Numbered from the stretch's first letter, positions 54,235-63,164 are shown. The stretch: 64,000 bases of DNA from Granulicella mallensis (GCF_014203225.1 NZ_JACHIO010000004.1:1-64000), one strand, 5' to 3'. Made by a program: numbers and translations. The notes: generated by a model not told the origin, from the letters alone.

Positions 54235-54596
54235 AGATCATGGTAAGACATTTTGGTTCACGAGTTGCGTCCTCCAGGACGCTGCAAGATGACGATTGTG
54301 TCATCTGCGTCTCTCTCAGCAGGGGTGAGCAGGGCCGATCTCCAGCGCATACTTCCAACCCATCATGCTGCCCGTTGCATCCTCCATGAACAAATCGTCA
54401 TGCTATTCGCTTCCTGCAAAGTGCTATCAAGAGAGCAACGGTCTCGTCTTAAAGAGTAGCCGTTGTATTGAGCATACGGAGCCTGTTCTCTCAAGTAGTC
54501 GACTGTCGCCGGATTGTCGTCTCTTCGTGGTCCAGCTTCTCTAAGACACATACGCGACATTTACTCCCTGTATTCCAGGCTGAGGGCCCATTGCAC

Positions 54597-55646
54597 ATGA
54601 CTACGGCATACCTGAACCGCATCGCCACTGCCGTACCAGAGCACGATGTGCATGACGCCTTCGTCGTCTTCGCAGAGAAGATGCTTGTCGAGCCGCGTCT
54701 GCGTTCGGTCTTCCGCCGCATGGCAGGCCGAGCTGACATCGCGCGTCGCTACTCATTCCTCGACCCGCAGAAAGGTTCGCTGAATGACGCGAACGAGTTT
54801 TATCGGCTAGGTAACTTTCCCAGCACGGCGCGGCGTATGGAGCTGTTTGAGAAGAGCGCTCCGGTGCTGATGAGAAAAGCCGTGGACAACCTTGCGCTCA
54901 ATGAGAAGGAACGCTCCGGTATTACGCATGTGCTGGTGACCTGCTGCACGGGGCTCTATGCGCCGGGGCTGGACTTTGAGATCGTCGACCACCTCGGGCT
55001 TTCGGCGGGCGTGGAGCGCACGATGGTTGGATTCATGGGGTGCTATGCCGCGATCAATGCGCTGAAGCTGGCGCGGCACATTGTGCGCTCAGATCCGAAG
55101 GCGGGTGTTCTGATGCTCAACCTGGAGCTGTGCACGCTGCACTTCCAGGAGACGCAGGAACTGGAGCAGGTGCTCTCCTTCCTGGTCTTTGCCGATGGCG
55201 CGGCGGCGAGCCTGATTACCGCGCACGAGCAGGGCTTTGCACTGGACAGCTTCAAGGCGCTGATGGTGCCCGGGACGAGGGAGCTGATTACGTGGAAGAT
55301 CCGCGATCTCGGGTTCGACATGCTGCTCTCAGGACAGGTGCCGGGCGAGCTGGGCCGTGCTCTACATGAGAGCGAGCTGATGGCCGAGCGCGATGGCATC
55401 GACCTGTGGGCTGTGCATCCCGGCGGGCGCTCGATCCTGGATGCGGTAGAGATGGGACTGGAGCTGCCGGCCGATACGCTCGCGGCGTCGCGCGAGGTGT
55501 TGTCATGCTTCGGCAACATGTCTTCGGCGACGGTGATGTTTGTGCTGCAGCAGATCATGCAGCAGGCGCTGCCGGGGCAGCACGGGTGTGCGATGGCGTT
55601 TGGACCGGGCCTCACAGCAGAGACGATGCGCTTCCATGCGGTCTAG
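54597..55646 (+). CDS. Type III polyketide synthase
   Basis: A 349-residue chalcone/stilbene-synthase-fold enzyme. The catalytic triad is complete: Cys149 (FMGCYAA), His274 (WAVHPGGRSIL) and Asn307 (CFGNMSSATVMFVL). Such enzymes extend a CoA starter, often a fatty acyl-CoA, with malonyl-CoA to give alkylpyrones, alkylresorcinols or similar products. ATG 54597 fits the family start. The coding end overlaps the methyltransferase gene by 11 nt. The region 54235-54596 has no gene. Confidence 0.92.
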   Translation: MTTAYLNRIATAVPEHDVHDAFVVFAEKMLVEPRLRSVFRRMAGRADIARRYSFLDPQKGSLNDANEFYRLGNFPSTARRMELFEKSAPVLMRKAVDNLALNEKERSGITHVLVTCCTGLYAPGLDFEIVDHLGLSAGVERTMVGFMGCYAAINALKLARHIVRSDPKAGVLMLNLELCTLHFQETQELEQVLSFLVFADGAAASLITAHEQGFALDSFKALMVPGTRELITWKIRDLGFDMLLSGQVPGELGRALHESELMAERDGIDLWAVHPGGRSILDAVEMGLELPADTLAASREVLSCFGNMSSATVMFVLQQIMQQALPGQHGCAMAFGPGLTAETMRFHAV

Positions 55647-56361
55647 TGCCGAGTTTGATTTCAGTCGCCGGGTCTCTCCGCGCGAGTTGCCGGAGCTGAT
55701 GGATGGCAAGTGCAGCTATGAGGATTTTCGCGACTGTCTGCGCAGCCTGGAGCAAGTCAACCGCTGGCTGCTGGGATATCGGCCAACCCTGGCTTGGCTG
55801 GAGCGGTTGCCGCGTGAGCTGCAGGAGCAAGTGCATATCGTCGATGTGGGCAGCGGCGGTGGCGATCTATTGCGACAGATTGCAGGCTGGGCTCGGAGGC
55901 GTGGCATTGCTGTGCACTTAACGGGGATCGACTTGAATCCTTATGCGGCACGTGCGGCAATGGAGTCGACGCCGAAGGAGCTCGGAATCGTATGGGCTAC
56001 TCAGGACGCTCTGGAGTATCGACCGAAGAAGCCGATGGATATCGTCGTGAGCTCGCTGATGGCGCATCATCTGGAGGATGACGAGATCATCGCGCTGCTG
56101 CGGTGGATGGAAACTACTGCGCAGGTAGGTTGGTTTATCAACGATTTGGAGCGGTCGGAGTGGGCGTGCCGAGCGTTTGAGTGCGTGGCAGGGGTGATGG
56201 GATGGCACCGATTTGTACGGCATGATGGGCCGGTGTCCTTTCAGCGGGCTTTCCAGGAAGAGGACTGGGTGCGGTTGCTGGCGCTGGCTGAAATCCCGCA
56301 GGCGGCAGTGACGATCGAGCATTGGAGGCCGGGACGGTTGTGTGTTGGGCGGTGGAAGTGA
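55636..56361 (+). CDS. SAM-dependent methyltransferase of the PKS unit
   Basis: A 241-residue class I methyltransferase. HIVDVGSGGGDLLRQI (67-82) is the SAM loop, LTGIDLNPYAARAA the following acidic loop, and DIVVSSLMAHHLEDDEIIALLRWM motif IV. Homologues beside type III PKS genes methylate phenolic lipids (as in SrsB of the srs operon of Streptomyces). The substrate here is therefore probably the PKS product. ATG 55636 overlaps the PKS stop by 11 nt, so the two are tightly coupled. A short Rossmann-like fragment follows. Confidence 0.88.
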   Translation: MRSSAEFDFSRRVSPRELPELMDGKCSYEDFRDCLRSLEQVNRWLLGYRPTLAWLERLPRELQEQVHIVDVGSGGGDLLRQIAGWARRRGIAVHLTGIDLNPYAARAAMESTPKELGIVWATQDALEYRPKKPMDIVVSSLMAHHLEDDEIIALLRWMETTAQVGWFINDLERSEWACRAFECVAGVMGWHRFVRHDGPVSFQRAFQEEDWVRLLALAEIPQAAVTIEHWRPGRLCVGRWK

Positions 56362-56470
56362 AGTCGGTTTTGGTGGTTGGCAACGGGCCAACTGGGGCTG
56401 CTGCTGCGGCGTGGCCGGCGCGGGCCGATGTCAATGGCGGTGAACGGCTCTCGCTGTCGCTAAAAACTCA
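56352..56470 (+). pseudogene. Remnant of a flavoprotein oxidoreductase N-terminus
   Basis: Just after the methyltransferase, overlapping its end, is a short frame reading VEVKSVLVVGNGPTGAAAAA then WPARAD. This is the first strand, GxGxxG loop and helix of an FAD/NAD Rossmann fold. It breaks off within about 40 residues, with no body. It looks like the decayed third gene of a PKS-methyltransferase-flavoprotein operon. A chance likeness is possible because the match is short. Confidence 0.4.
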
Positions 56471-56559
56471 GTACCTGGAAAGTGGTAACGCAGTAATTTC
56501 GCACTCTTTCGATATTTTCTGCTCAACTCATTCACGTCTAACCCTCTGAGAGGCGAACG

Positions 56560-57195
56560 ATGCCAACTCCCACACTGCTAGCACCCAGCTCCGCCGGCTC
56601 CAGATTCAAGACGATTCTCTGGGTCGCGCTTGGTCTCACCGTGCTCTTTGTCTTCATTACCTCGGAGCTGCTCCTCATCACCGACTATCCGATGTACCAC
56701 GCCTACCGTCTGCAGGTCATCGCCGACCGCCATCTCCTCATCCCGCATACGCTCTCCGGCGTGCTGGCTCTCCTCATCGGCCCCTTACAGTTCTCATCAA
56801 GATTTCGTCAGCGCCACCTCAAGATCCATCGTGTCCTCGGCCGTATCTACGTCGTGTCCGTCTTTATCGGTTCCTACACGGGGATCGCTCTCGCAGCCGG
56901 CCGCCCTGGGCTTCCCGGAACCTCCATGCAGGCTGCCGCCTGGATGGTCTGCACCACCGCCGCTTTCGTCACGGCGCGCAACCGCCAAATCGCCGCGCAC
57001 CGCCAATGGATGGCACGCTCGTATGCCGTTACCTTTACCTTCGTCTCCAGCCGCGTGCTCAACCTCTGGCCCCGCTACTGGAGCCATCTCGGCGACAGCT
57101 TTGCCGCGGTCGGAGTCATCGCTTTCACCCTCGCCTCCCTGCTTATCGTCGAACTCGGCCTCAACTGGCACGAGCTCACCACCCGCCGTGCCTGA
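56560..57195 (+). CDS. DUF2306 membrane protein
   Basis: A 211-residue integral membrane protein. LLITDYPMYHAYRLQVIADRHLLIPHTLSGVLALLIGPLQF, RHLKIHRVLGRIYV and RNRQIAAHRQWMARSYAVTFTFVSSRVL match DUF2306, a family with several conserved His/Arg. Six membrane segments are visible. Function is unknown; the conserved His suggest a cofactor or quinone-linked role. It sits between the PKS-methyltransferase pair and the flavoprotein gene. Confidence 0.82.
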   Translation: MPTPTLLAPSSAGSRFKTILWVALGLTVLFVFITSELLLITDYPMYHAYRLQVIADRHLLIPHTLSGVLALLIGPLQFSSRFRQRHLKIHRVLGRIYVVSVFIGSYTGIALAAGRPGLPGTSMQAAAWMVCTTAAFVTARNRQIAAHRQWMARSYAVTFTFVSSRVLNLWPRYWSHLGDSFAAVGVIAFTLASLLIVELGLNWHELTTRRA

Positions 57196-57353
57196 TCGTC
57201 GTCCAGGCGGCCATCAGATTCTCAGGGCATCCTTACCGGGTCCAAAATGACGATTTGTACAGAATGACATTTCAACCTGCTTTTTGGACGTCTACTAGAA
57301 AGATGGATCCCGCTAAAAAGCGATTGAACATCCAGTGAATTAGGAGCAATGCT

Positions 57354-58484
57354 TTGCCCGACGAAGTTCTGATCCTCGGTGGTGGAGTAGCAGGCTGTGC
57401 TGCTGCGATCGCACTCGCCCGCAAGGGACGAGGCGTCACGCTGATTGAACGCGAGCCCACTTCGCGCCATAAGGTCTGCGGGGAGTTTCTAAGCGGCGAG
57501 GCCCTTGAGGACCTGCATGCGCTCGGCATCGACGTGGCATCGCTTGGGGCGGTGCCTATCGACTACGTTCGCCTCGCCGCAGCCAGGCGCGCCGCGGAGG
57601 CTCCATTACCTTTCCCCGCAGCCTCGCTCACGCGCAAGGCGCTCGATACAGCGCTCATCGCCGAGGCCATCGCGGCTGGAGTCCACGTAGAGCTCGGTCG
57701 CAGTGTGCAGGCGCTCAACCGTACGACAGCCAATGTCTGGCAGGCTACGCTCGATGACGGCACGACCCGTGAAGCCCCGACGGTCTTTCTCTCCACGGGC
57801 AAGCACGATCTCCGCGGCCACACGCGCCCGAAGGACCCGGAGCAGTGGGTCGCCTTCAAGATGTACTTTCGTCTGGCTCCCGCGCAGGCCGCGGAGCTGG
57901 CGGACGCCTCCGAACTGATGCTCTATCCCGGAGGCTACGGGGGTATCCAGCCGGTAGAAGGCGGCGTAGCAAACCTCTGCTGCGTGGTGCAACAGAAGCA
58001 TCTTGCACGCGTGGGCCATCGCTGGGAGAACTTCCTCGCGAAGATGCAGCAGGATTGTCCACATCTCGCGATGAGGCTTGCCGGTGCGGAGCCGTTACTC
58101 GCCAAACCGATCGCTATCACCCATATCCCGTATGGTTACGTTCGCCGCACAACGGAGGATGGACTCTACTGCATCGGGGATCAGGCAGCCGTCATCCCCT
58201 CGTTTACCGGTGACGGCATATCCATCGCGCTGCATACTGCCCGCTGTGCCGCCGCTGCCTATCTTGCGGCAGAGCCGGCGCCGCTCTTCCAGGCTAATCT
58301 GCGTTCCGCACTGCTGGCCCAGATGCGCCTTGCCGAGTTCGCCGCCGATGGCTTGAACAACCCACTCGCGCGCGCTGTACTGCCGTTTTGCCTCAGGGTC
58401 TGGCCGGGCGTGATGCGCGTAACGGCAAGGCTGACACGCGTCGCCCAGCACACGGCTGTTACTCCTCAAGCCGTCGCCGGCTGA
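57354..58484 (+). CDS. FAD-dependent oxidoreductase (geranylgeranyl-reductase/hydroxylase type)
   Basis: A 376-residue flavoprotein. VLILGGGVAGCAAAIALARKG (5-25) binds the FAD ADP part, and HKVCGEFLSGEALEDL is typical of the geranylgeranyl-reductase-like group. YCIGDQAAVIPSFTGDGISIALHTA is the second FAD motif. It could hydroxylate or reduce the PKS product, as SrsC-like partners do. The start is TTG 57354, 8 nt after GGAG. 57196-57353 holds no gene. It lies 54 nt upstream of the yceI start. Confidence 0.85.
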   Translation: MPDEVLILGGGVAGCAAAIALARKGRGVTLIEREPTSRHKVCGEFLSGEALEDLHALGIDVASLGAVPIDYVRLAAARRAAEAPLPFPAASLTRKALDTALIAEAIAAGVHVELGRSVQALNRTTANVWQATLDDGTTREAPTVFLSTGKHDLRGHTRPKDPEQWVAFKMYFRLAPAQAAELADASELMLYPGGYGGIQPVEGGVANLCCVVQQKHLARVGHRWENFLAKMQQDCPHLAMRLAGAEPLLAKPIAITHIPYGYVRRTTEDGLYCIGDQAAVIPSFTGDGISIALHTARCAAAAYLAAEPAPLFQANLRSALLAQMRLAEFAADGLNNPLARAVLPFCLRVWPGVMRVTARLTRVAQHTAVTPQAVAG

Positions 58485-58538
58485 AACCCCGCCATGTCCA
58501 AAAAACTCTCAGTCTTCAACGTATTCAGGAGAGATGCA

Positions 58539-59102
58539 ATGAAATCCTTCGCAGCTTTAACCCTTGCTGTCATCCTCGCTCCAGCCGCACTCGCCCAGCA
58601 TCAGACCTTCGTCGTCAATCCCGATGCCAGCGAGGTCAGGATGACGCTCAAAACAACCCACGAAGTTGTCAACGGCACCTTTCACATCCAATCGGGATCG
58701 ATCGAGTTTGACCGCAGCAATCCTAAGATGTCGGGCACGGTGACCGTTCTGGCCGACAGCGGCAAGACCGGGAACGACAGCCGCGACAAGAAGATGAATA
58801 AGGACATTCTCAAGGTGGAGCAGTACACAACTGTCTCCTTTGCTCCCAAAACCTACACCGGAACAATCGCACCCTCTGGTGACTCGACCATTCAGGTGAG
58901 CGGAGTGTTCACCCTGCTCGGTAATCCTCACGACCTGACGATTCCGATGCAGCTTCATAGAGACGGATCGAAGACAACGGCGAGGGCACAATTCGTCATT
59001 CCCTATGTTCAGTGGGGTCTCAAGAACCCAAGCTTCCTGATCTGGAAAGCTGACAATGACGTTGCGATGGATCTCAATCTCGTTGGCCAGGTTTCTAACT
59101 AA
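58539..59102 (+). CDS. Secreted YceI-family lipid-binding protein
   Basis: A 187-residue lipocalin-like protein, signal peptide MKSFAALTLAVILAPAALAQ. HQTFVVNPDASEVRMTLKTTHEVVNGTFHIQSGSIEFD begins the YceI barrel, and GVFTLLGNPHDLTIPM is a conserved strand. Family members bind isoprenoids or other amphiphiles such as polyprenyl quinone relatives in the periplasm. That suits a neighbour of a phenolic-lipid synthase. ATG 58539 has AGGAGAG 5 nt upstream; an ATG at 58494 would mask the signal peptide. Confidence 0.87.
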   Translation: MKSFAALTLAVILAPAALAQHQTFVVNPDASEVRMTLKTTHEVVNGTFHIQSGSIEFDRSNPKMSGTVTVLADSGKTGNDSRDKKMNKDILKVEQYTTVSFAPKTYTGTIAPSGDSTIQVSGVFTLLGNPHDLTIPMQLHRDGSKTTARAQFVIPYVQWGLKNPSFLIWKADNDVAMDLNLVGQVSN

Positions 59103-59146
59103 CTGCACTCGCTTTTCATGAAACTGTATCGGAGCTACAAAGAACT

Positions 59147-60529
59147 ATGCGCAATTCCGTGTCCGCCCCTGCACTGACACGCAGACGTTTCACTCAACTC
59201 TCTGGAATGGCGGTTGGATCACTCGCTCTGTCCGGCGCGGCCCGTGCGGCATCGGCGGCGGACGTGACGCTCGAGATTGCACCGTACACCCTGGAAGCTT
59301 CGCCGAAGCATCACATCCGGACCGTAGCTTACAACGGCCAGATTCCTGGACCATTGTTTCGGATGCGTGAGGGAGAACCGCAATCTGTTGAGATTCGGAA
59401 CCTGACGAAAGATTCGGAGGTGGTTCACTGGCACGGCCTCTACCTGCCGCCGGATATCGATGGAGCCATGGAAGAAGGCACGCCGATGATCGCGCCTGGT
59501 GCGTCGACGCGCTACACCATGACCCCCAGGCCCGCAGGCTTTCGCTGGTATCACACGCATACGTTCGCGGGGAAGGATCTCACCAGGGCGCAGTACGGCG
59601 GGCTGCACGGCTTCCTGCTGATCGAACCGCGTGACAACCCTGCTGCGTACGATCGGGAGGTCTTCCTTGGACTCCATGACTGGAACGGGCAATTCCTGAG
59701 CAGCGACGACGGCTATATGAACCCGGTCTACGACGTGGCAACGATCAACGGCAAGATGCTCGGCTCGGGAGACCCCATCAAGGTCAAACAAGGCGAGCGC
59801 GTCATGATGCACATCCTCAACAGCAGCCCGACCGAGGTTCACTGGATTTCGTTCTCGGGGCATAGCTTCAAGGTGATGGCGCTCGATGGAAATCCGGTAG
59901 CCCAGGCTCAGACAGTTTCCATGCTTCGGCTCGCCCCCGCGGAGCGCGTCTCTGCCCTCGTCGAGATGAACAATCCCGGCGTATGGGTTCTGGGTGAAGT
60001 CCGCAAACATGTTCAAGCCAGCGGAATGGGTGTAGTCATCGAATACGCCAACTCTACCGGCAAGCCGGTGTGGACGCAGCCGGAGGATCTTGTGTGGAAC
60101 TATCGCCAGTTCGCAACGGCAGGCGATGCCGCACAACATCCAGACGCAAAGACAATCGAGCTGACATTTAACTCCAGGTTTCAGGGGCACGGGAACGAAG
60201 AGCTATGGCTGATCAACGGTCTGAGCTATCCCCAAAACTCCACACCTGCCAACGCCCCTCATCTGCAGACCGGACAGCGATACCGTCTGGTCATGAAGAA
60301 CAAGAGCATGGATGACCATCCCGTTCATCTACACCGGCACACGTTTGAGATTCGCCGCATCGAGAATAGCCCCGAGATCGCCGGTGTGCGCAAAGATGTG
60401 GTGCTGGTGCATGCCGGCGGAACCGTCGAGGTAGAGTTTATGGCCGACAATCCGGGCAAAACACTCTTTCACTGTCACCAGCAGGATCACATGGACCGGG
60501 GATTCATGATGGTGTTCGACTATGCGTAA
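59147..60529 (+). CDS. Tat-exported multicopper oxidase
   Basis: A 460-residue laccase-like enzyme. TRRRFTQLSGMAVGSLAL is a Tat signal, so it is exported folded. All four copper-ligand clusters are present: HWHG (94-97), WYHTHTF (HTH 136-138), HPVHLHRH, and HCHQQDHMDRGFM (442-454). The type 1 axial position (five residues after His448) is Phe453 rather than Met. It should oxidise phenols or metal ions with reduction of oxygen. The coding end overlaps the next gene by 8 nt. It is preceded closely by yceI. Confidence 0.92.
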   Translation: MRNSVSAPALTRRRFTQLSGMAVGSLALSGAARAASAADVTLEIAPYTLEASPKHHIRTVAYNGQIPGPLFRMREGEPQSVEIRNLTKDSEVVHWHGLYLPPDIDGAMEEGTPMIAPGASTRYTMTPRPAGFRWYHTHTFAGKDLTRAQYGGLHGFLLIEPRDNPAAYDREVFLGLHDWNGQFLSSDDGYMNPVYDVATINGKMLGSGDPIKVKQGERVMMHILNSSPTEVHWISFSGHSFKVMALDGNPVAQAQTVSMLRLAPAERVSALVEMNNPGVWVLGEVRKHVQASGMGVVIEYANSTGKPVWTQPEDLVWNYRQFATAGDAAQHPDAKTIELTFNSRFQGHGNEELWLINGLSYPQNSTPANAPHLQTGQRYRLVMKNKSMDDHPVHLHRHTFEIRRIENSPEIAGVRKDVVLVHAGGTVEVEFMADNPGKTLFHCHQQDHMDRGFMMVFDYA

Positions 60530-61334
60530 CTCAACGATCAGGCTGGCCGTCAACACGGTCCTCGCAATCGCGGTCCTCTTGTGCGTACGACCCGCCGTGG
60601 CACAAGGAAACTATGAGATCCAGGTTTACGGCGCGGACACCGTCGCACCGAAGACATTGATGACGGAGTTGCACTCCAACTTCACCCCGGAAGGTCAGAA
60701 GAACGACATCGATGGCGTCATTCCGACCAATCACCAGGAGCATGAGACGCTCGAACTCACCGAAGGCATTACGAGTTGGTCGGAGATCGGCTTCTATGTC
60801 TTTACCAGCGAGCAGAATGGTCACGGGGTGCAGTGGGTGGGGGATCACATACGCCCACGCGTCCGCGCACCCGATAGCTGGCATCTTCCGGTAGGTCTCA
60901 GTCTCTCTACCGAGATCGGCTACCAGCGTGCCGTCTACTCTCCGGACACCTGGACGTGGGAGATAAGGCCCATCATCGATAAGACCGTGGGCCGGTGGTA
61001 TTTCGCGGTCAATCCGGCACTGGAACGCACCTTCCACGGTCCCGATGTAAAACAAGGGCTGGGCTTTTCTCCGGGCGTAAAGGTCAGCTATGACTTCACA
61101 CGCGTGGTGAGCGGCGGCGTCGAATACTACGCCGACTATGGACGTCTCGGAGCGTTCGACTCCTTGCATAACCAGCAACAGCAAATCTTCGTTGTCACTG
61201 ACCTGAATACTTCGCCCAAGTGGGAGATCAATATCGGAGTAGGAGTTGGACCCACCGCAGGGACAGACCACCTTATCGTGAAGGGCATCCTCGGCAGACG
61301 CTTCGACTGGGGTCGTCACTCACAGATCGAGTAG
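60522..61334 (+). CDS. Predicted outer-membrane protein of the multicopper-oxidase operon
   Basis: A 270-residue exported protein, signal peptide MRNSTIRLAVNTVLAIAVLLCV...AVAQ. Its repeated amphipathic strands suggest a beta-barrel (LSLSTEIGYQRAVYS, WTWEIRPIIDK, WYFAVNPALERTF, VKVSYDFTRVVSGGVEYYADYG, WEINIGVGVGP). It ends ILGRRFDWG plus a short tail. It overlaps the oxidase gene by 8 nt, so it is translationally coupled and probably works with it at the outer membrane. No named family is recognised. Confidence 0.72.
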   Translation: MRNSTIRLAVNTVLAIAVLLCVRPAVAQGNYEIQVYGADTVAPKTLMTELHSNFTPEGQKNDIDGVIPTNHQEHETLELTEGITSWSEIGFYVFTSEQNGHGVQWVGDHIRPRVRAPDSWHLPVGLSLSTEIGYQRAVYSPDTWTWEIRPIIDKTVGRWYFAVNPALERTFHGPDVKQGLGFSPGVKVSYDFTRVVSGGVEYYADYGRLGAFDSLHNQQQQIFVVTDLNTSPKWEINIGVGVGPTAGTDHLIVKGILGRRFDWGRHSQIE

Positions 61335-61360
61335 TCCGGCACCAGCTAGAGCAATTACCC

Positions 61361-61484
61361 CATAACGCGAAGCGTAAACCGTGACGCTTAGCGTCGCGGG
61401 GCGGAAGAGCCGTAGCCTTTAGGCTACGGAATTAGAGCTAGGCAAGAATTGGGCTTCAGCCCCGGGCCTTTTGTTTGCAGCCGC
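61361..61484. repeat. Partial palindromic element of the ATTGCGCGAAGCGC family, copy C
   Basis: A left half only: ACGCGAAGCGT, GTGACGCTTAGCGTC, GTAGCCTTTAGGCTAC, GGCAAGAATTGGGCTTCAGC. The right half is missing. 61485-61613 shows no gene and may contain the cytochrome promoter. Confidence 0.75.
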
Positions 61485-61613
61485 ATCCTGCAGGGTTGGG
61501 CAAAATGTGGCATAGCTGACCCAGAACTCTTGCAGCGCGGCATGGAGTTGATGGAAGGCTTGTATGCGTCCATCGCGTGAGATTGGCAAGGCATCAGCAT
61601 TCGAGGTTGTCCT

Positions 61614-63119
61614 ATGAAGATTACGAAAGTAGTGGTGAGTGCCTGTGTATCCTGCCTCGCGGCAGGTGCCCTCAGCGCAGCGGTCATCGAATGGCATGGC
61701 TTCCGGGCTTCCTCCACCCCAAACGCATTCGGGACAGCAACGGTAGCGAGCTCAGTGCGCGACTCTGCGATTCCGCACGTGGAACATCGCCACGTCAATA
61801 CCGTTGCCGCCGCCCCTATTCCGTTGCCGCAGGGCCGCGACGCCTTTCTGATGCACGATGCCTCCAGTCATGGTGTAGATGAAAGAGGAACCACGCCCAT
61901 TGGCGCAAATCAGGATCTCCTCGTCGCCGGCCTCCGTTCGGATGCGACCCAGGAAGCAGCAGTGCGGCAACAGGCCTCAGGTTCGGCGCACTATGTAGGC
62001 TCCGAGTCTTGTCAGAAGTGCCACGCAGCCATCTACGAGCGCTGGAAGAAGACCCCGATGGCCAACGTGGTGCGCGACCCGAAGACGCATCCGGATGCGA
62101 TTATTCCCGATCTCAACACCAACGACATCGCCAGGTTCACTGTCGATCAGGTAGCCTTCGTTTATGGCAGCAAATGGAAGCAGCGCTACTTCACTAAGAT
62201 CGGTGACGACTACTACCCGCTTCCGGCACAATGGGACATCGGCAATAAGAAGTGGATGAAATACCACGTCCCGGACACTGGCGCTGACTGGTGGACCGCG
62301 TTCTATCCATCGGACAACATGCAGCGTCCCACCGGGCCCACCTGCGACGGATGCCACTCGGTCAACTATGACATCCACACCAAACAGGTCACAGAATGGA
62401 ATGTCGGCTGCGAGCGCTGTCATGGCCCCGGCAGCGAACATGCCGCGCACCCGACACGCACCAACATCCTGAATCCATCCGGGATGGATGCCGTAGCCTC
62501 CAACGACACCTGCATTCAGTGCCACTCCCAGGGACAGCCCCGCAACGGACTCATCGAAGGCAAAGCCTACGATTGGCCCGTGGGCTACCGCGTGGGTCTC
62601 CATCTTGCGGACTTCTGGAAGCTCGAAGACGGAACGCTCGGACAAACCGATTTTCTGCACTTCGCTGATGGCACGGCTCACAAGAACCGGATGCAGGGCA
62701 ACGATTTTGTCCAGAGCGTCATGTACCGCCACGGTGTGACCTGCGCCTCCTGTCACGATGTTCACGGGACGGATAACGATGCGCAACTACGCAAACCCGC
62801 GGACAAACTCTGCCTCGACTGCCATGGTCCAACCTCTCCGAATGGCCCCTACACCGCGACGCTCGAAGAACATACTCATCACAAGGATGGCAGTCCCGGT
62901 AGCCAGTGTGTGGCGTGCCACATGCCCAGGATCGAGACACAAGGTGTCCCCGGCTCGTTCGTTAGCTCTCACACCTTCCGCTTTATCACGCCGGCCATGA
63001 CCGACAAGTACAAGATGCCGAACCCCTGCACGTCTTGCCACACCGACAAGTCCACAGCCTGGGCCAGCAAAGAGTTGTCGTCGTGGAAGACGACATCGCC
63101 CTGGCGCGTCGCACCATGA
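61614..63119 (+). CDS. Octaheme c-type cytochrome
   Basis: A 501-residue exported multiheme protein. After the signal peptide and a linker of about 100 residues, eight CxxCH motifs bind heme c: CQKCH, CDGCH, CERCH, CIQCH, CASCH, CLDCH, CVACH, CTSCH. Distal His such as those in HTHHKD and SSHTFRF may be axial ligands. The layout resembles cytochrome c554/NrfA-related octaheme proteins of acidobacteria. It lacks recognisable catalytic Lys heme motifs (no CxxCK). It likely carries electrons in the periplasm or across the envelope, perhaps to or from the multicopper oxidase system. Confidence 0.92.
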   Translation: MKITKVVVSACVSCLAAGALSAAVIEWHGFRASSTPNAFGTATVASSVRDSAIPHVEHRHVNTVAAAPIPLPQGRDAFLMHDASSHGVDERGTTPIGANQDLLVAGLRSDATQEAAVRQQASGSAHYVGSESCQKCHAAIYERWKKTPMANVVRDPKTHPDAIIPDLNTNDIARFTVDQVAFVYGSKWKQRYFTKIGDDYYPLPAQWDIGNKKWMKYHVPDTGADWWTAFYPSDNMQRPTGPTCDGCHSVNYDIHTKQVTEWNVGCERCHGPGSEHAAHPTRTNILNPSGMDAVASNDTCIQCHSQGQPRNGLIEGKAYDWPVGYRVGLHLADFWKLEDGTLGQTDFLHFADGTAHKNRMQGNDFVQSVMYRHGVTCASCHDVHGTDNDAQLRKPADKLCLDCHGPTSPNGPYTATLEEHTHHKDGSPGSQCVACHMPRIETQGVPGSFVSSHTFRFITPAMTDKYKMPNPCTSCHTDKSTAWASKELSSWKTTSPWRVAP

Positions 63120-63164
63120 GCAAATCACTAGATGACTGTAGCGTGCAATCACTCCGTTGTAGCA

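Noticed and set aside
54235..54596. tRNA or riboswitch in the gap between the response regulator and the type III PKS
   Set aside because: Only a 7-bp hairpin (54267-54282) is seen; no cloverleaf or known aptamer pattern.
61614..63119. Octaheme cytochrome as a nitrite or hydroxylamine enzyme
   Set aside because: No CxxCK motif and no clear catalytic-site signature; electron transfer is the safer call.
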